Shown here: in pieces, positions 1-8,287 of the stretch
Layout of the letters: each line of letters starts with the position of its first letter
Position numbering within the stretch: the first letter of the stretch is position 1
Source: Sporosarcina luteola
GTDB taxonomy: Bacteria; Bacillota; Bacilli; Bacillales_A; Planococcaceae
Direction: 5' to 3'
DNA length: 64,000 bases
Assembly (NCBI RefSeq): GCF_023715535.1
Contig: NZ_JAMBOI010000003.1
Location: forward strand, 1-64,000
Made by a program: the position numbers and the translations under genes
Notes under the pieces: generated by a model
Database searches by the model: none
What the model was told of the DNA's origin: nothing
Seen by the model: the letters and a program-made list of their open reading frames with translations, nothing else

Positions 1-221
1 GCCGAAACCGTCTTTCAGAGTTCTTCCATGCGGAAGAACCGATTATTCGGTATTAGCCCCGGTTTCCCGGAGTTATCCCCATCTGCAGGGCAGGTTGCCC
101 ACGTGTTACTCACCCGTCCGCCGCTGATATCAGGGAGCAAGCTCCCGTCAATCCGCTCGACTTGCATGTATTAGGCACGCCGCCAGCGTTCGTCCTGAGC
201 CAGGATCAAACTCTCCATAAT
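1..221 (-). rRNA. 16S ribosomal RNA, 5' end (partial)
   Basis: The minus strand carries the universal 16S start (AGAGTTTGATCCTGGCTCAG) followed by the conserved ACGAACGCTGGCGGCG segment, the variable V1/V2 region and the GGTGAGTAACACGTGGG stretch. The gene runs off the left edge, so only about the first 220 nt of an approximately 1,550-nt RNA are present. The 5' end was placed about 7 nt before AGAGTTTG by analogy with Escherichia coli 16S. The fragment fits a Bacillales 16S. Confidence 0.98.
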
Positions 222-394
222 AGAGAAATTCGAGTAGCTCGAGTTTCTTGCTGGCATCAATTAAGATGTCAATTTGAATCCGAAGATTCGTTTGTTCTTT
301 TCACCGACGAGGTCGGCTCCAGAACTTTATTTGTTGACGTTTTGCTGTTCAGTTTTCAAGGTTCATTGTGTTGCTCTCTTGCAGCAACTATTCT
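222..394 (-). other. rRNA leader between the proximal promoter and 16S
   Basis: This noncoding stretch precedes 16S on the minus strand. It contains CCTTGAAAACTGAACA, a segment typical of Bacillales pre-rRNA leaders and spacers, and the imperfect inverted repeat CCGACCTCGTCGG. It is the likely processing and antitermination leader. No protein is predicted here. Confidence 0.7.
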
Positions 395-423
395 AGTATA
401 ACATTTTCTCACTAACGCGTCAA
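395..423 (-). promoter_or_regulatory. sigma-A promoter of the rRNA operon
   Basis: On the minus strand TTGACG (418-423) and TATACT (395-400) are separated by exactly 17 bp, near the sigma-A optimum. The site lies between tRNA-Gly and 16S, so the rRNA operon can start here without the tRNA cluster. Confidence 0.85.
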
Positions 424-445
424 GCGTTATTTTGAAATTAATTAA

Positions 446-519
446 TGGAGCGGGTGAAGGGAATCGAACCCTCATCATCAGCTTGGAAGGCTGAGGTTTT
501 ACCACTAAACTACACCCGC
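446..519 (-). tRNA. tRNA-Gly (TCC)
   Basis: A 74-nt cloverleaf with encoded CCA. The anticodon loop CTTCCAA reads TCC between TCAGC and GCTGA stem arms, and the T-arm has GGTTCGATTCC. It is the last tRNA before the 16S gene. Confidence 0.97.
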
Positions 520-529
520 GTATTAAATT

Positions 530-606
<77 letters not shown>

Positions 607-627
607 TCGGTTTTGTTATATGGAATA

Positions 628-715
<88 letters not shown>

Positions 716-778
716 TTATTTGCGACACACTTTATTATACTACTCTCAGTAAAGATGTCAATAGTTTTTTTGAAAGAA

Positions 779-854
779 TGGTGAGCCATGCAGGATTCGA
801 ACCTGCGACCCTCTGATTAAAAGTCAGATGCTCTACCAACTGAGCTAATGGCTC
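779..854 (-). tRNA. tRNA-Lys (TTT)
   Basis: A 76-nt cloverleaf with encoded CCA. The anticodon loop CTTTTAA gives TTT, and the T-arm GGTTCGAATCC is canonical. Confidence 0.98.
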
Positions 855-1009
855 GTGCTTGTTGTATTGTCTCGATGTTAGGTTTTTTGTGAAACCTTAT
901 ATATGAAGACGTTGTATTGGTTTGGGTGTTAAAACCGTTTTGAGTTTAGTACTTGTGTTGCTTTAGGTATTAAAACCTTTTGCTCCTAATCCCTTTGGGA
1001 TTACTCGCA

Positions 1010-1042
1010 AATCTTTTTAAATGTGGAGCGTTTAAAAAGATT
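1010..1042 (-). other. Perfect 12-bp hairpin abutting tRNA-Gln
   Basis: AATCTTTTTAAA (1010-1021) and TTTAAAAAGATT (1031-1042) are exact reverse complements around a 9-nt loop. On the transcribed strand the hairpin begins at the last base of the tRNA-Gln CCA end. It may be a 3' processing signal or a weak terminator within the 187-nt Gln-Lys spacer; no long uridine run follows it. Confidence 0.5.
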
Positions 1043-1116
1043 GGCTGGGGTAGCTGGATTCGAACCAACGAATGACGGAGTCAAAGTCCGTTGCCTTACC
1101 GCTTGGCTATACCCCA
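1042..1116 (-). tRNA. tRNA-Gln (TTG)
   Basis: A 75-nt cloverleaf with encoded CCA. The anticodon loop CTTTGAC gives TTG, flanked by ACGGA/TCCGT stem arms. The unusually long spacer to the next tRNA (Lys) contains a perfect hairpin. Confidence 0.97.
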
Positions 1117-1218
1117 ACAATTTGATCAACTTACATGCTCGAAACTCTGTACATCGCAAGGCTTAATTTCTTTCCCCTTTTTACTTTGTACATAAACATG
1201 GAAGTTATACATAAAAGT

Positions 1219-1293
1219 TGGTGACCCCTACGGGATTCGAACCCGTGTTACCGCCGTGAAAGGGCGGTGTCTTAACCGCTTGACCAAGGGGCC
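1219..1293 (-). tRNA. tRNA-Glu (TTC)
   Basis: A 75-nt cloverleaf with encoded CCA. The anticodon loop CTTTCAC gives TTC. It is the first tRNA of the cluster. The order Glu-Gln-Lys-Leu matches part of the trnS cluster that follows sprT in B. subtilis. Confidence 0.97.
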
Positions 1294-1356
1294 ATCTATT
1301 TAATTGGAGAAGGGAGTTTCTTTTGTTTCAATGTCATTCCCTAATCGACTTTTCCT

Positions 1357-1385
1357 ATTATAGACACTCCTCATCCTTTCGTCAA
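1357..1385 (-). promoter_or_regulatory. sigma-A promoter of the tRNA cluster
   Basis: On the minus strand TTGACG (1380-1385), a 17-bp spacer and a perfect TATAAT (1357-1362) lie 64 nt before tRNA-Glu. This near-consensus site should drive the tRNAs and, by read-through, the rRNA genes. From here to 1540 no gene or other signal was recognised. Confidence 0.85.
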
Positions 1386-1540
1386 CAGTTTTATTGAATT
1401 AATTTTTCGCATTGAGAAAAACCGCTTATTTACAGCGTTTACTTGATTCGTGTTATGCGGAGATTGTCGGTTTTATTCAATTTACGATGCTTCGAGGATG
1501 ATTTTTGCTCCGACCTACAGGATCTTCATCTGGAGTGGAT

Positions 1541-1870
1541 TCTAAAAGCGCATAAACGCTGTGGAATACGCATAAGTTCAAAGATTAACGCATAAGTTCT
1601 CCGAGAGAAGCATAAATCCGCCAATTCACGCATAAACAGCAAGAAGGACGCATAAATCTTTAGAAACGCGCATAAACCAGTTTATGCGCGTTTCATGCGA
1701 TCATGCGCAACTCGCTGTGCTTTATGCGTATGTTATCCGATTTATGCGTAATTCAACAGCTTTATGCGCACGTAATCCAATTTATGCGTAGTTCGCTGTC
1801 TTTATGCGCATGTAATTCGATTTATGCGTATCTAAACTAATTTATGCGTGATTACACAAACTTATGCGTA
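1541..1870. repeat. Two-sided 20-bp-period RCGCATAAAY array
   Basis: GCATAA begins at 1550, 1570, 1590, 1610, 1630, 1650 and 1670. The inverted word TTTATGCG begins at 1681, 1721, 1741, 1761, 1781, 1801, 1821 and 1841, with degenerate copies at 1701 and 1861. The step is exactly 20 bp throughout. The roughly 10-12 bp between words are unrelated from unit to unit. The two arms meet in a perfect palindrome: a 14-bp arm at 1664-1677, two bases, and its complement at 1680-1693. The array lies about 36 bp past the sprT stop codon and before the tRNA promoter. The same word recurs at 22429 and 63519. Confidence 0.95.
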
Positions 1871-1903
1871 ATTCGCCGGCTTTCTGTAGCGATTGCTTAT
1901 TAT

Positions 1904-2368
1904 TTATTGAAGCAGGACGATTTCCCCGGCGCATTTACCGCATCTATATTTCCGCACATCCATTTTACTCTTCCGTCTATATTCCAATCGACATGATTTA
2001 CATTGATAGAGATGGATCTTCTTCGGTTTGCCAGTTATCTTCCCTAGCGGCTTGCAATATCTTGGCGAGCCGGTTTCCCGCAATAGCTTTTTGAAGTCCG
2101 CATCCCCATGTCTATATCCTTTTCCCTCTTGATGGAGATGGTAATGACAAAGTTCATGCTTGATGATGCCGACGAGTTCTTCCATATCATAGAGTTCTAT
2201 TACAGTCGGGTTGATTTCAATGGATCCGTCGAGCAGTTTATAGCGCCCGCCAGTCGTTCGTAGGCGGGCGTTGAATCGCGCTTCGTGCTTGAATGGTTTT
2301 CCGAAAGCTTCTATAGATAGTCGTTGGACGAGTTGCTGCAGTTCACGTTGTTCCATGCCGGTTTTCAC
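1904..2368 (-). CDS. sprT: SprT-like zinc metalloprotease-family protein (YdcK)
   Basis: A 154-aa protein with the zinc-binding HELCH motif (His71, Glu72, His75) and a C-terminal zinc-ribbon built from CKSC and CGKC. This is the SprT/YdcK architecture, related to the SPRTN DNA-protein crosslink proteases; the bacterial role is not settled. The start is GTG at 2368, 9 bp past the tex stop, with AGGGAAG about 11 nt upstream. An internal ATG four codons later lacks a better ribosome site. The order tex-sprT-tRNA cluster is the same in B. subtilis. A 20-bp-period array begins about 36 bp beyond its stop. Confidence 0.88.
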   Translation of the reverse strand: MKTGMEQRELQQLVQRLSIEAFGKPFKHEARFNARLRTTGGRYKLLDGSIEINPTVIELYDMEELVGIIKHELCHYHLHQEGKGYRHGDADFKKLLRETGSPRYCKPLGKITGKPKKIHLYQCKSCRLEYRRKSKMDVRKYRCGKCAGEIVLLQ

Positions 2369-2377
2369 GTTCGCGGC

Positions 2378-4537
2378 TTACTTCCCTGTCGGAGGAATCA
2401 TCGTCAACGAGATTCTGCCTTTATTTTTATCTACGCCTTCCACCCAGACGGTCACGATATCGCCGGAAGCGACTACGTCGAGCGGATGCTTGACGAATCC
2501 TTTTTTCAATTTCGAAATGTGGACGAGTCCGTCTTCCGATACGCCGATATCGACAAATGCACCGAAATCGACGACGTTCCGGACAGTCCCTTGCATCTCA
2601 AGTCCTTCATATAAGTCTTTCATATCGAGTACGTCCGCTTTCAACAGCGGCTGCGGGTAATCGTCACGCGGGTCGCGGTTCGGACGCTTAAGCGTATCGA
2701 TAATATCGCGCAATGTCACTTCGCCGACATCCAATTTCGCAGCTAACGTCGGGATATCCAAAGCACTCAAGGCACTCACTGCCTCTTCCTTCCCTAACAA
2801 ACTCTTGTCCACTCCTGCTTCCGCCAGTACTTGTTCCGCTACCGCATAGCTTTCGGGATGAAGTCCGGTTGAGTCGAATCTGTCTTTCGCCTCCGGTATT
2901 CGAAGGAAGCCGATTGCCTGTTCATATGTCTTCGCACCGAGACGCGGAATTTTCTTCAGTTGGGTCCGCTTTTGGAACAGTCCTGCCTCTTCACGCGCCT
3001 TGACGATGTTTTCCGCTACCGTCTTCGAAAGGCCCGCCACGTATTGCAGTAAAGATGAGGAAGCGGTATTCACGTTTACGCCTACCCGGTTCACCGCAGT
3101 TTCGACAACGAACGATAGCGACTCGGATAGTTTTTTCCGTGCGACGTCATGCTGGTATTGACCGACGCCGATCGATTCAGGATCGATTTTGACGAGTTCG
3201 GATAATGGGTCCTGCAATCTCCGCGCAATGGAAACGGCGCTACGCTGTTCGACTTGGAGGTCGGGGAACTCTTCCCGCGCTTGTGCCGATGCCGAGTAGA
3301 CACTTGCCCCCGCTTCATTGACGATGACATACGAAACTGGTTCTTTCGATTCTTTGATGCAGTCTGCAATGAACTTCTCCGTTTCCCTCGAGGCTGTTCC
3401 GTTGCCGATTGCGATGATTGGGATCTTATATTTTGCGAGTGTTGAAAGAATCATTCTCTTCGAAGCTTCCTTATCCGCTTTCGGAGGGTGGGGATAAATG
3501 ACCGATACTTCAAGCATCTTCCCTGTTTCGTCGATGACCGCCAATTTACAACCTGAACGAAAAGCCGGATCAACGCCTAATACCATCCTGCCTTTTAAAG
3601 GCGGCTGCAATAGGAGACTCTTCAAGTTTTCCGAGAATACATGGATCGCTTGGGCTTCCGCCTTTTCTGTCAACGCTGTCCTGATTTCCCGCTCGACAGA
3701 CGGAGCAATCAGCCGTTTGAATGCATCTTCTGTCGCCTCCTTTACATGCGGAGCTGAAGGAGATTGCTGTTTTTTGATCAATTCGCGCTCAAGGACACCG
3801 ATGATACGCTCCGCTGGGAACGCCACGCCTACACGCAGAACCTCTTCTTTTTCTCCCCTGTTCAACGCAAGCACACGGTGAGGGACAATCTTTTTCAATG
3901 GTTCTTTATATTCGTAATACATTTCATACACACTGCGTTCGTCTTCGGCCCCTTTACGGAGCACGGAAGCCATTTGGCCATCGGACCAAGCAAGTTTACG
4001 TACGCTTTCCCGGAGTGCAGCATCATCCGCAATCCGCTCTGCGATAATATCACGCGCTCCAGCAAGCGCCTCGTCGATGGATGCGACCGCTTTCTCTTCA
4101 TTCACGAAAGCCGCAGCAAGGTCTTCTGGATTATCCAGACCGAATGCCATCAACTTGTCCGCGAGCAGTTCGAGTCCACTTTCAATCGCAATCATCGCAC
4201 GCGTACGTCTTTTCTGCTTGTACGGTCTATACAGATCTTCAATGCGTTGCAATACGGTTGCTGATTGGATTTCCTTTTTCAGCTCGTCAGTCAATTTCCC
4301 TTGCTCTTCAATTAACCGGATGACTTCCTCTTTCCGTTGTTCAAGCCCCTTTTCATAATGGTACGCATCCTCAATCGCTTTGATCTCCACTTCATCGAGT
4401 GAGCCGGTCGCTTCTTTCCGGTACCTTGCGATGAAAGGGACCGTGTTGCCTTCATTGAGAAGAGAAATGACATTGGCGGTTTGCTTCTTACTAATCGACG
4501 CTCTTTTGGCTGTTGCTTCTATTAGACTGTTCGTCAT
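2378..4537 (-). CDS. tex: Tex-family RNA-binding transcription accessory protein (YdcI)
   Basis: A 719-aa protein of normal Tex length. The N-terminal helical region (IARYRKEATGSLDEVEI) is followed by a YqgF-like RNase H fold (VLGVDPAFRSGCKLAVID near residue 320), helix-hairpin-helix motifs and a C-terminal S1 domain (about 640-712; GTVRNVVDFGAFVDIGV). Tex binds nucleic acids and affects transcription and virulence genes in several bacteria; its precise activity here is inferred. AAAGGGTGG precedes the ATG. It follows the rsbX terminator and is closely followed by sprT, so the two are probably cotranscribed. Confidence 0.95.
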   Translation of the reverse strand: MTNSLIEATAKRASISKKQTANVISLLNEGNTVPFIARYRKEATGSLDEVEIKAIEDAYHYEKGLEQRKEEVIRLIEEQGKLTDELKKEIQSATVLQRIEDLYRPYKQKRRTRAMIAIESGLELLADKLMAFGLDNPEDLAAAFVNEEKAVASIDEALAGARDIIAERIADDAALRESVRKLAWSDGQMASVLRKGAEDERSVYEMYYEYKEPLKKIVPHRVLALNRGEKEEVLRVGVAFPAERIIGVLERELIKKQQSPSAPHVKEATEDAFKRLIAPSVEREIRTALTEKAEAQAIHVFSENLKSLLLQPPLKGRMVLGVDPAFRSGCKLAVIDETGKMLEVSVIYPHPPKADKEASKRMILSTLAKYKIPIIAIGNGTASRETEKFIADCIKESKEPVSYVIVNEAGASVYSASAQAREEFPDLQVEQRSAVSIARRLQDPLSELVKIDPESIGVGQYQHDVARKKLSESLSFVVETAVNRVGVNVNTASSSLLQYVAGLSKTVAENIVKAREEAGLFQKRTQLKKIPRLGAKTYEQAIGFLRIPEAKDRFDSTGLHPESYAVAEQVLAEAGVDKSLLGKEEAVSALSALDIPTLAAKLDVGEVTLRDIIDTLKRPNRDPRDDYPQPLLKADVLDMKDLYEGLEMQGTVRNVVDFGAFVDIGVSEDGLVHISKLKKGFVKHPLDVVASGDIVTVWVEGVDKNKGRISLTMIPPTGK

Positions 4538-4607
4538 TCATTCCCACCCTTTCTATTCTTATCTCAGTTTACCATTTCCATGTATCCTTACTCCATTCCC
4601 GCACATG

Positions 4608-4638
4608 AAAAAAACCTGCTTCAATTTATTGAAGCAGG
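4608..4638 (-). terminator. Terminator of the sigB operon, overlapping rsbX
   Basis: A perfect 10-bp stem (CCTGCTTCAA / TTGAAGCAGG, loop TTTA) is followed on the minus strand by seven U. The stem includes the last codons and stop codon of rsbX, so coding and termination share bases. Confidence 0.9.
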
Positions 4639-5222
4639 CTGCCGGCGATGAATGTGGCGTCGTCGCCGGATTGTGCCGATTCTTTTACGATATTGTACAA
4701 CTCATATGCGTTAGTGCTCTGTTTCAAACTTGCTTTCGGGCTGTTCAGCGTCACTCCATCTGAATGAAGGAAAAACAGATCGCCCACTTCGTACTTGTAT
4801 GTCTGGGTATTCATCTTCTGCGGTCTTCCCGATAGATATCCCATGACTGGCAAAGGATAGATCATCTTTTCACGACCATGCAAAATATACATCCTGACAT
4901 TACCGATACAGCTGTATTCGATCGTGCCGTCCTTATAGTTGACACGCACGATTGCTACGGCTGCTCCGCGTTTCTGCACCATATATTCATTGCAGCGGCT
5001 CAGCAATTCGTCTAGCGATTCGTGGTGAAAGTGTTCAAGGACTTCAGGAATCACTTCCGCGGATTGCCTTGCGACTTTGCCGTTTCCCAAACCGTCGGCA
5101 ATTGCACAGATGAAGTAGTCCTCTTCGGAATGAATATAATACGTATCTCCCGACTCGATATTGCCATGCTTCGCTGCGTTATAGATGTATGCCTCTACAT
5201 GATCATTTTTGAACACTTCCAC
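4626..5222 (-). CDS. rsbX: RsbX, PP2C-type phosphatase resetting the stressosome
   Basis: A 198-aa PP2C-like protein with the metal-binding signatures IADGLGNG near the N terminus, FFLHSDGVTLN and a C-terminal GDDATF. In B. subtilis RsbX dephosphorylates RsbS and RsbR, closing the feedback loop on stress signalling. The GTG start shares one base with the sigB stop (TAGTG), so translation is likely coupled. It is the last gene of the rsb-sigB operon and ends inside the terminator stem. Confidence 0.93.
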   Translation of the reverse strand: MEVFKNDHVEAYIYNAAKHGNIESGDTYYIHSEEDYFICAIADGLGNGKVARQSAEVIPEVLEHFHHESLDELLSRCNEYMVQKRGAAVAIVRVNYKDGTIEYSCIGNVRMYILHGREKMIYPLPVMGYLSGRPQKMNTQTYKYEVGDLFFLHSDGVTLNSPKASLKQSTNAYELYNIVKESAQSGDDATFIAGSLLQ

Positions 5223-6007
5223 TACGATGCACCACCAGCTGCCATTATGGCTTCTTGAAGTTTTTTGATCGCTTTCCGTTGCAATCTAGATACATGCATT
5301 TGCGAAATACCGAGTCGTTCCCCCGCTTCCTTCTGGCTCATTTGCTCAATATATGTATATTGGATAATTTGCTTTTCGCGTTCCGACAACACATTAAGCG
5401 CATTTGCCACAACTAGTCGGTGGTCTGTCCTCTCAAATCCGTCATCCGATTCTCCAATGATATCGAACAATGTCACTGTGCCGCCTTCTGAATCGGCTTC
5501 GAGCGTATGGTCCATCGAAAGGGCTTGATAGCTCCTCCCCATCTCCATTGCTTCAAGGACCAATTCTTCATCGGTACCCAAGTATTCCGCGATTTCGCTC
5601 ACAAGCGGCGAACGTTGCATTTCAATCGTCAACGCTTCGACCGCAGCCTTGATCTTCGGACCGAGTTCCTTGATGCGTCGCGGGACATGGACTGCCCATG
5701 TTTTATCACGCAGGAACCGTTTGATTTCCCCGACAATCGTCGGCACTGCAAAAGCTTCGAAGCTGCGTCCGAGGTCCGGGTCATATCTGCGGATAGCCCC
5801 GAGGAGACCGAGCATACCTACTTGGACGATATCTTCATGGTATGGCTTCCCGTTTGAATATTTGCGGGCAATGGAATGGACGAGCCTTTCGTAGTGAAGG
5901 ACGAGATTCGTCTGCGCTTCATCGTCGTTCGTCTCCTGGTACTGCCTGATCCATTCCAACACTTTCTCTTTCGTATCCGGCTTATGAGTTGGCTGTTCGT
6001 TTGACAT
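5222..6007 (-). CDS. sigB: RNA polymerase sigma factor SigB
   Basis: A 261-aa sigma-70 family factor of group 3. Region 2 is visible in HEDIVQVGMLGLLGAIRRYD and FEAFAVPTIVGEIKRFLRD, and region 4 in LSEREKQIIQYTYIEQMSQ followed by a helix-turn-helix (GISQMHVSRLQRKAIKKL). It directs the general stress regulon. The ATG lies inside rsbW, overlapping by 26 nt, and the stop overlaps rsbX. Activity is expected to be held by RsbW and released by RsbV. Three promoters in this window match its consensus. Confidence 0.97.
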   Translation of the reverse strand: MSNEQPTHKPDTKEKVLEWIRQYQETNDDEAQTNLVLHYERLVHSIARKYSNGKPYHEDIVQVGMLGLLGAIRRYDPDLGRSFEAFAVPTIVGEIKRFLRDKTWAVHVPRRIKELGPKIKAAVEALTIEMQRSPLVSEIAEYLGTDEELVLEAMEMGRSYQALSMDHTLEADSEGGTVTLFDIIGESDDGFERTDHRLVVANALNVLSEREKQIIQYTYIEQMSQKEAGERLGISQMHVSRLQRKAIKKLQEAIMAAGGAS

Positions 6008-6455
6008 CTTCTTCGCCTCGCTCTCTGCCGAGATATTTGGTCATAAAGACCGTCACGCCCTCCTCGTGATGAAATTTCACTTCATCCATGAGCGTCTCCA
6101 TCAAATAAAGCCCAAGTCCCCCTTCGCGCTGGAAACGGGCATCTGATGTGTCGCTATATGGTCCGATATGTTTTTTCGTCTCTTCAAAGTCGAAGCTGGT
6201 TCCGTGATCCGCAATCATGATCTCCAACCGCTCTTCATACAATGCACACCCAACTACGACTTCACCATCTTCGTCCTGGCCGTAAGCATGTTGGACAGCA
6301 TTCGTTATTGCTTCACTTGACGCAATTTTCAAGTCTTCGATGTCATCGTATGTAAACCCGAGCCGACTTGCAATGCCTGAAATCATCAATCTAGCAACAC
6401 CGACATATTGGGCTTTTGCGGGTATCTTGATCTCTATATAATCATAATGTTGCAT
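5982..6455 (-). CDS. rsbW: RsbW, anti-sigma-B factor and serine kinase
   Basis: A GHKL ATPase-fold kinase of 157 aa. The N box (ASSEAITNAVQHAY), G1 box (IADHGTSFD) and GGLGLYL loop are present. RsbW binds SigB and phosphorylates RsbV. The chosen ATG at 6455 follows GTGAGGA and overlaps the last 14 nt of rsbV, indicating translational coupling; the frame is open 14 codons further upstream but without a ribosome site. The 3' end overlaps sigB by 26 nt. Confidence 0.96.
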   Translation of the reverse strand: MQHYDYIEIKIPAKAQYVGVARLMISGIASRLGFTYDDIEDLKIASSEAITNAVQHAYGQDEDGEVVVGCALYEERLEIMIADHGTSFDFEETKKHIGPYSDTSDARFQREGGLGLYLMETLMDEVKFHHEEGVTVFMTKYLGRERGEEDVKRTANS

Positions 6456-6783
6456 TATGGTCCTCACTTTCCTTCTGTTCAATATCGATAATTTCATTCA
6501 GACCGGTAATTTCAAACAGGCGGTTCAACCGTTTGTTCAAGCCCGTTATCTTCACATGCCCGCCGTTAGCGGAAACAGCCTTATAGAAACCTACGAAAAC
6601 ACCGAGGCCTGTACTGTCCATATAATCCACTTCGGATAGATCCAACTCCGCCTTCAAACCTTGGACATTTTCCACAGCCGCCAGACGCTCCCGTAGAACA
6701 GGTGCCGTAAAAGCATCGATCTCTCCGACAACCTTGAAATATTGAACACTATTTTGTTCTAGCAACTCTACTTGTAAATTCAT
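6442..6783 (-). CDS. rsbV: RsbV, anti-anti-sigma factor
   Basis: A STAS-domain protein of 113 aa. The phosphorylatable serine is Ser57 in YMDSTGLGVF. Unphosphorylated RsbV binds RsbW and frees SigB. The ATG at 6783 gives the MNLQVEL start that aligns with B. subtilis RsbV; a GTG three codons upstream is possible. A sigma-B promoter lies 57 bp upstream of this start, so sigB autoregulation begins at this gene. Confidence 0.95.
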   Translation of the reverse strand: MNLQVELLEQNSVQYFKVVGEIDAFTAPVLRERLAAVENVQGLKAELDLSEVDYMDSTGLGVFVGFYKAVSANGGHVKITGLNKRLNRLFEITGLNEIIDIEQKESEDHNATL

Positions 6784-6839
6784 TTCCTGCACCCCGACTC
6801 TCGATATTTGTATTTAAAATTAATACACTACAACCTTAC

Positions 6840-6864
6840 ATACCCGCCACTCAAAAAGTTAAAC
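6840..6864 (-). promoter_or_regulatory. sigma-B promoter of rsbV-rsbW-sigB-rsbX
   Basis: GTTTAA (6859-6864) and GGGTAT (6840-6845) are separated by 13 bp on the minus strand, a perfect match to the sigma-B consensus. The TAA of the -35 box is also the rsbU stop codon. The location, between rsbU and rsbV, is the same as the autoregulatory promoter of B. subtilis. Confidence 0.93.
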
Positions 6865-7869
6865 CTGTTCCGGCTGCTTTTTAAAAATGACAATTGTGAA
6901 GTCGTCGCTCAATCGATAGTTTTGAAGTCCCGCGAGGTGATGATAGACATGTTCTGCAATTTGCTGAGCCGACTTGTCTTTCACGTCATGAAGAAGGTTT
7001 TGGATCGCATTCATGTCAATGAATCCTTCTTCAGTCCTCGTTTCAGTAACGCCATCTGTCATCATTGCAATGAAGTCCCCATCGTTCAGTACGACCGAAC
7101 GCTCCTCATATTCTGTATCCGGTTTGACGCCGAGAAGCAATCCCTTGGCATCCAATTCCGAAAATTCTCCTGTCCTGCTATTGAAATGCAATGCCGGTTC
7201 ATGACCCGCCGACGCGTAAGAGAATGTCGTGTCTTCAGCATTATATTTGCCATAGAACATTGAGATGAACATTGAATCGTCGACACTCTTTTCAACAATG
7301 CGGTTAATGATGCCAAGGACATTCTGCGGACTCGTATTTCCATCAGGCAAACCGTCCATGCCGAATTTGATCATGGACATGCACAATGCGGCAGGGATCC
7401 CTTTACCGATCACATCCGCTACAGCAACGCCCGATTCGTGCTTCTTATTCAGGAAATAGACATAATCACCATTCATCTGTGTAGCAGGCTGGGAGATGTA
7501 TCCCACGTCCAGACCGCCGACGCATGGCATCTTCGTCTTAAGAAGCGTGTCCTGCACTTTCGTTGCGACATTCATCTCCATTTGGATCGCTTCCTGTTTA
7601 CGGATGAGGCTTTGGTGCTCACGTAATGTAAGACCATAATGAATCATCATCTCGATCAGGAAATCCAAGGAGTTCCATACTTCGTCCTGCAGCTCGGGAT
7701 GCAACTCGATTAATGCGGTTTTGTGGATGCTGATGACATCCTCAGGCGCAATTTCCTTTTCGATGAAGCGTCTGCTGAATTGCTGTCCGACGTAGAGATC
7801 CTCTTCACTCGGTCTTTCCAAATATTTTCCCATAATTTCTTTATACTGCCTGCCGACTTCTTGTGGCAT
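6859..7869 (-). CDS. rsbU: RsbU, RsbT-activated PP2C phosphatase
   Basis: A 336-aa protein. The N-terminal helical RsbT-binding domain (residues 1 to about 85) is followed by a SpoIIE-type PP2C domain with metal ligands in NGDYVYF, VADVIGKG, MMTDGVTE and SDDFT. It dephosphorylates RsbV when bound by RsbT. GGAGGCG precedes the ATG with 9 nt spacing. It lies 14 bp after rsbT in the operon, and its stop codon forms part of the internal sigma-B promoter. Confidence 0.95.
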   Translation of the reverse strand: MPQEVGRQYKEIMGKYLERPSEEDLYVGQQFSRRFIEKEIAPEDVISIHKTALIELHPELQDEVWNSLDFLIEMMIHYGLTLREHQSLIRKQEAIQMEMNVATKVQDTLLKTKMPCVGGLDVGYISQPATQMNGDYVYFLNKKHESGVAVADVIGKGIPAALCMSMIKFGMDGLPDGNTSPQNVLGIINRIVEKSVDDSMFISMFYGKYNAEDTTFSYASAGHEPALHFNSRTGEFSELDAKGLLLGVKPDTEYEERSVVLNDGDFIAMMTDGVTETRTEEGFIDMNAIQNLLHDVKDKSAQQIAEHVYHHLAGLQNYRLSDDFTIVIFKKQPEQV

Positions 7870-7883
7870 TCACTATCGCCTCC

Positions 7884-8285
7884 TCAATGAAGCCATTTTG
7901 TTGTAGTAATGGTCGTTCCAGCCCCGGTTTCCGAAACGACTTTGAACTCGTCCATAAGCCGTTTCACTCCGGGCATTCCCGCTCCGAGGCCGCCAGATGT
8001 CGAAAAGCCATCTTCCATTACTTTACGCAGATCAGGGATTCCTGGACCTTCATCGGAAGCGATGATCTTGATGCCGAACTTCCCATTATCAGTCACTCTT
8101 TCAATCTCAATCTTCCCTTTGCCTGCATAAAGATAAATATTTCTCGCCAATTCGCTGATTGCGGTCGTGATGCGAGCTTGGTCGACGGTTCCGAAACCGG
8201 CCTTCTTTGCTTCGTTACGCCCTAATTGCCTTGCAGCAACGATATCCCATTCCGTGATTATCTCTACAGAAGACCTAAGATCCAT
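7884..8285 (-). CDS. rsbT: RsbT, stressosome kinase and RsbU activator
   Basis: A 133-aa GHKL kinase of the RsbW/SpoIIAB fold with N box ISELARNIY, G1 box DEGPGIP and lid residues GGLGAGMPGV. In the family it phosphorylates RsbS and RsbR and, once released from the stressosome, activates RsbU. GGAGGCCTGAAA precedes the ATG. It starts 2 bp after rsbS. Confidence 0.95.
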   Translation of the reverse strand: MDLRSSVEIITEWDIVAARQLGRNEAKKAGFGTVDQARITTAISELARNIYLYAGKGKIEIERVTDNGKFGIKIIASDEGPGIPDLRKVMEDGFSTSGGLGAGMPGVKRLMDEFKVVSETGAGTTITTTKWLH

Positions 8286-8287
8286 TT

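Noticed and set aside
162-401. 79-aa ORF over the 16S 5' end
   Set aside because: It overlaps rRNA and its promoter on the opposite strand and has no ribosome site.
1681-1868. DnaA boxes near the rRNA operon
   Set aside because: TTTATGCGTA only partly resembles TTATNCACA, and it is strictly periodic with no origin genes nearby.
1541-1870. CRISPR array
   Set aside because: The conserved word is about 8-10 bp and the filler about 10-12 bp, far too short for CRISPR repeats and spacers. There are no cas genes, and the orientation flips in the middle.
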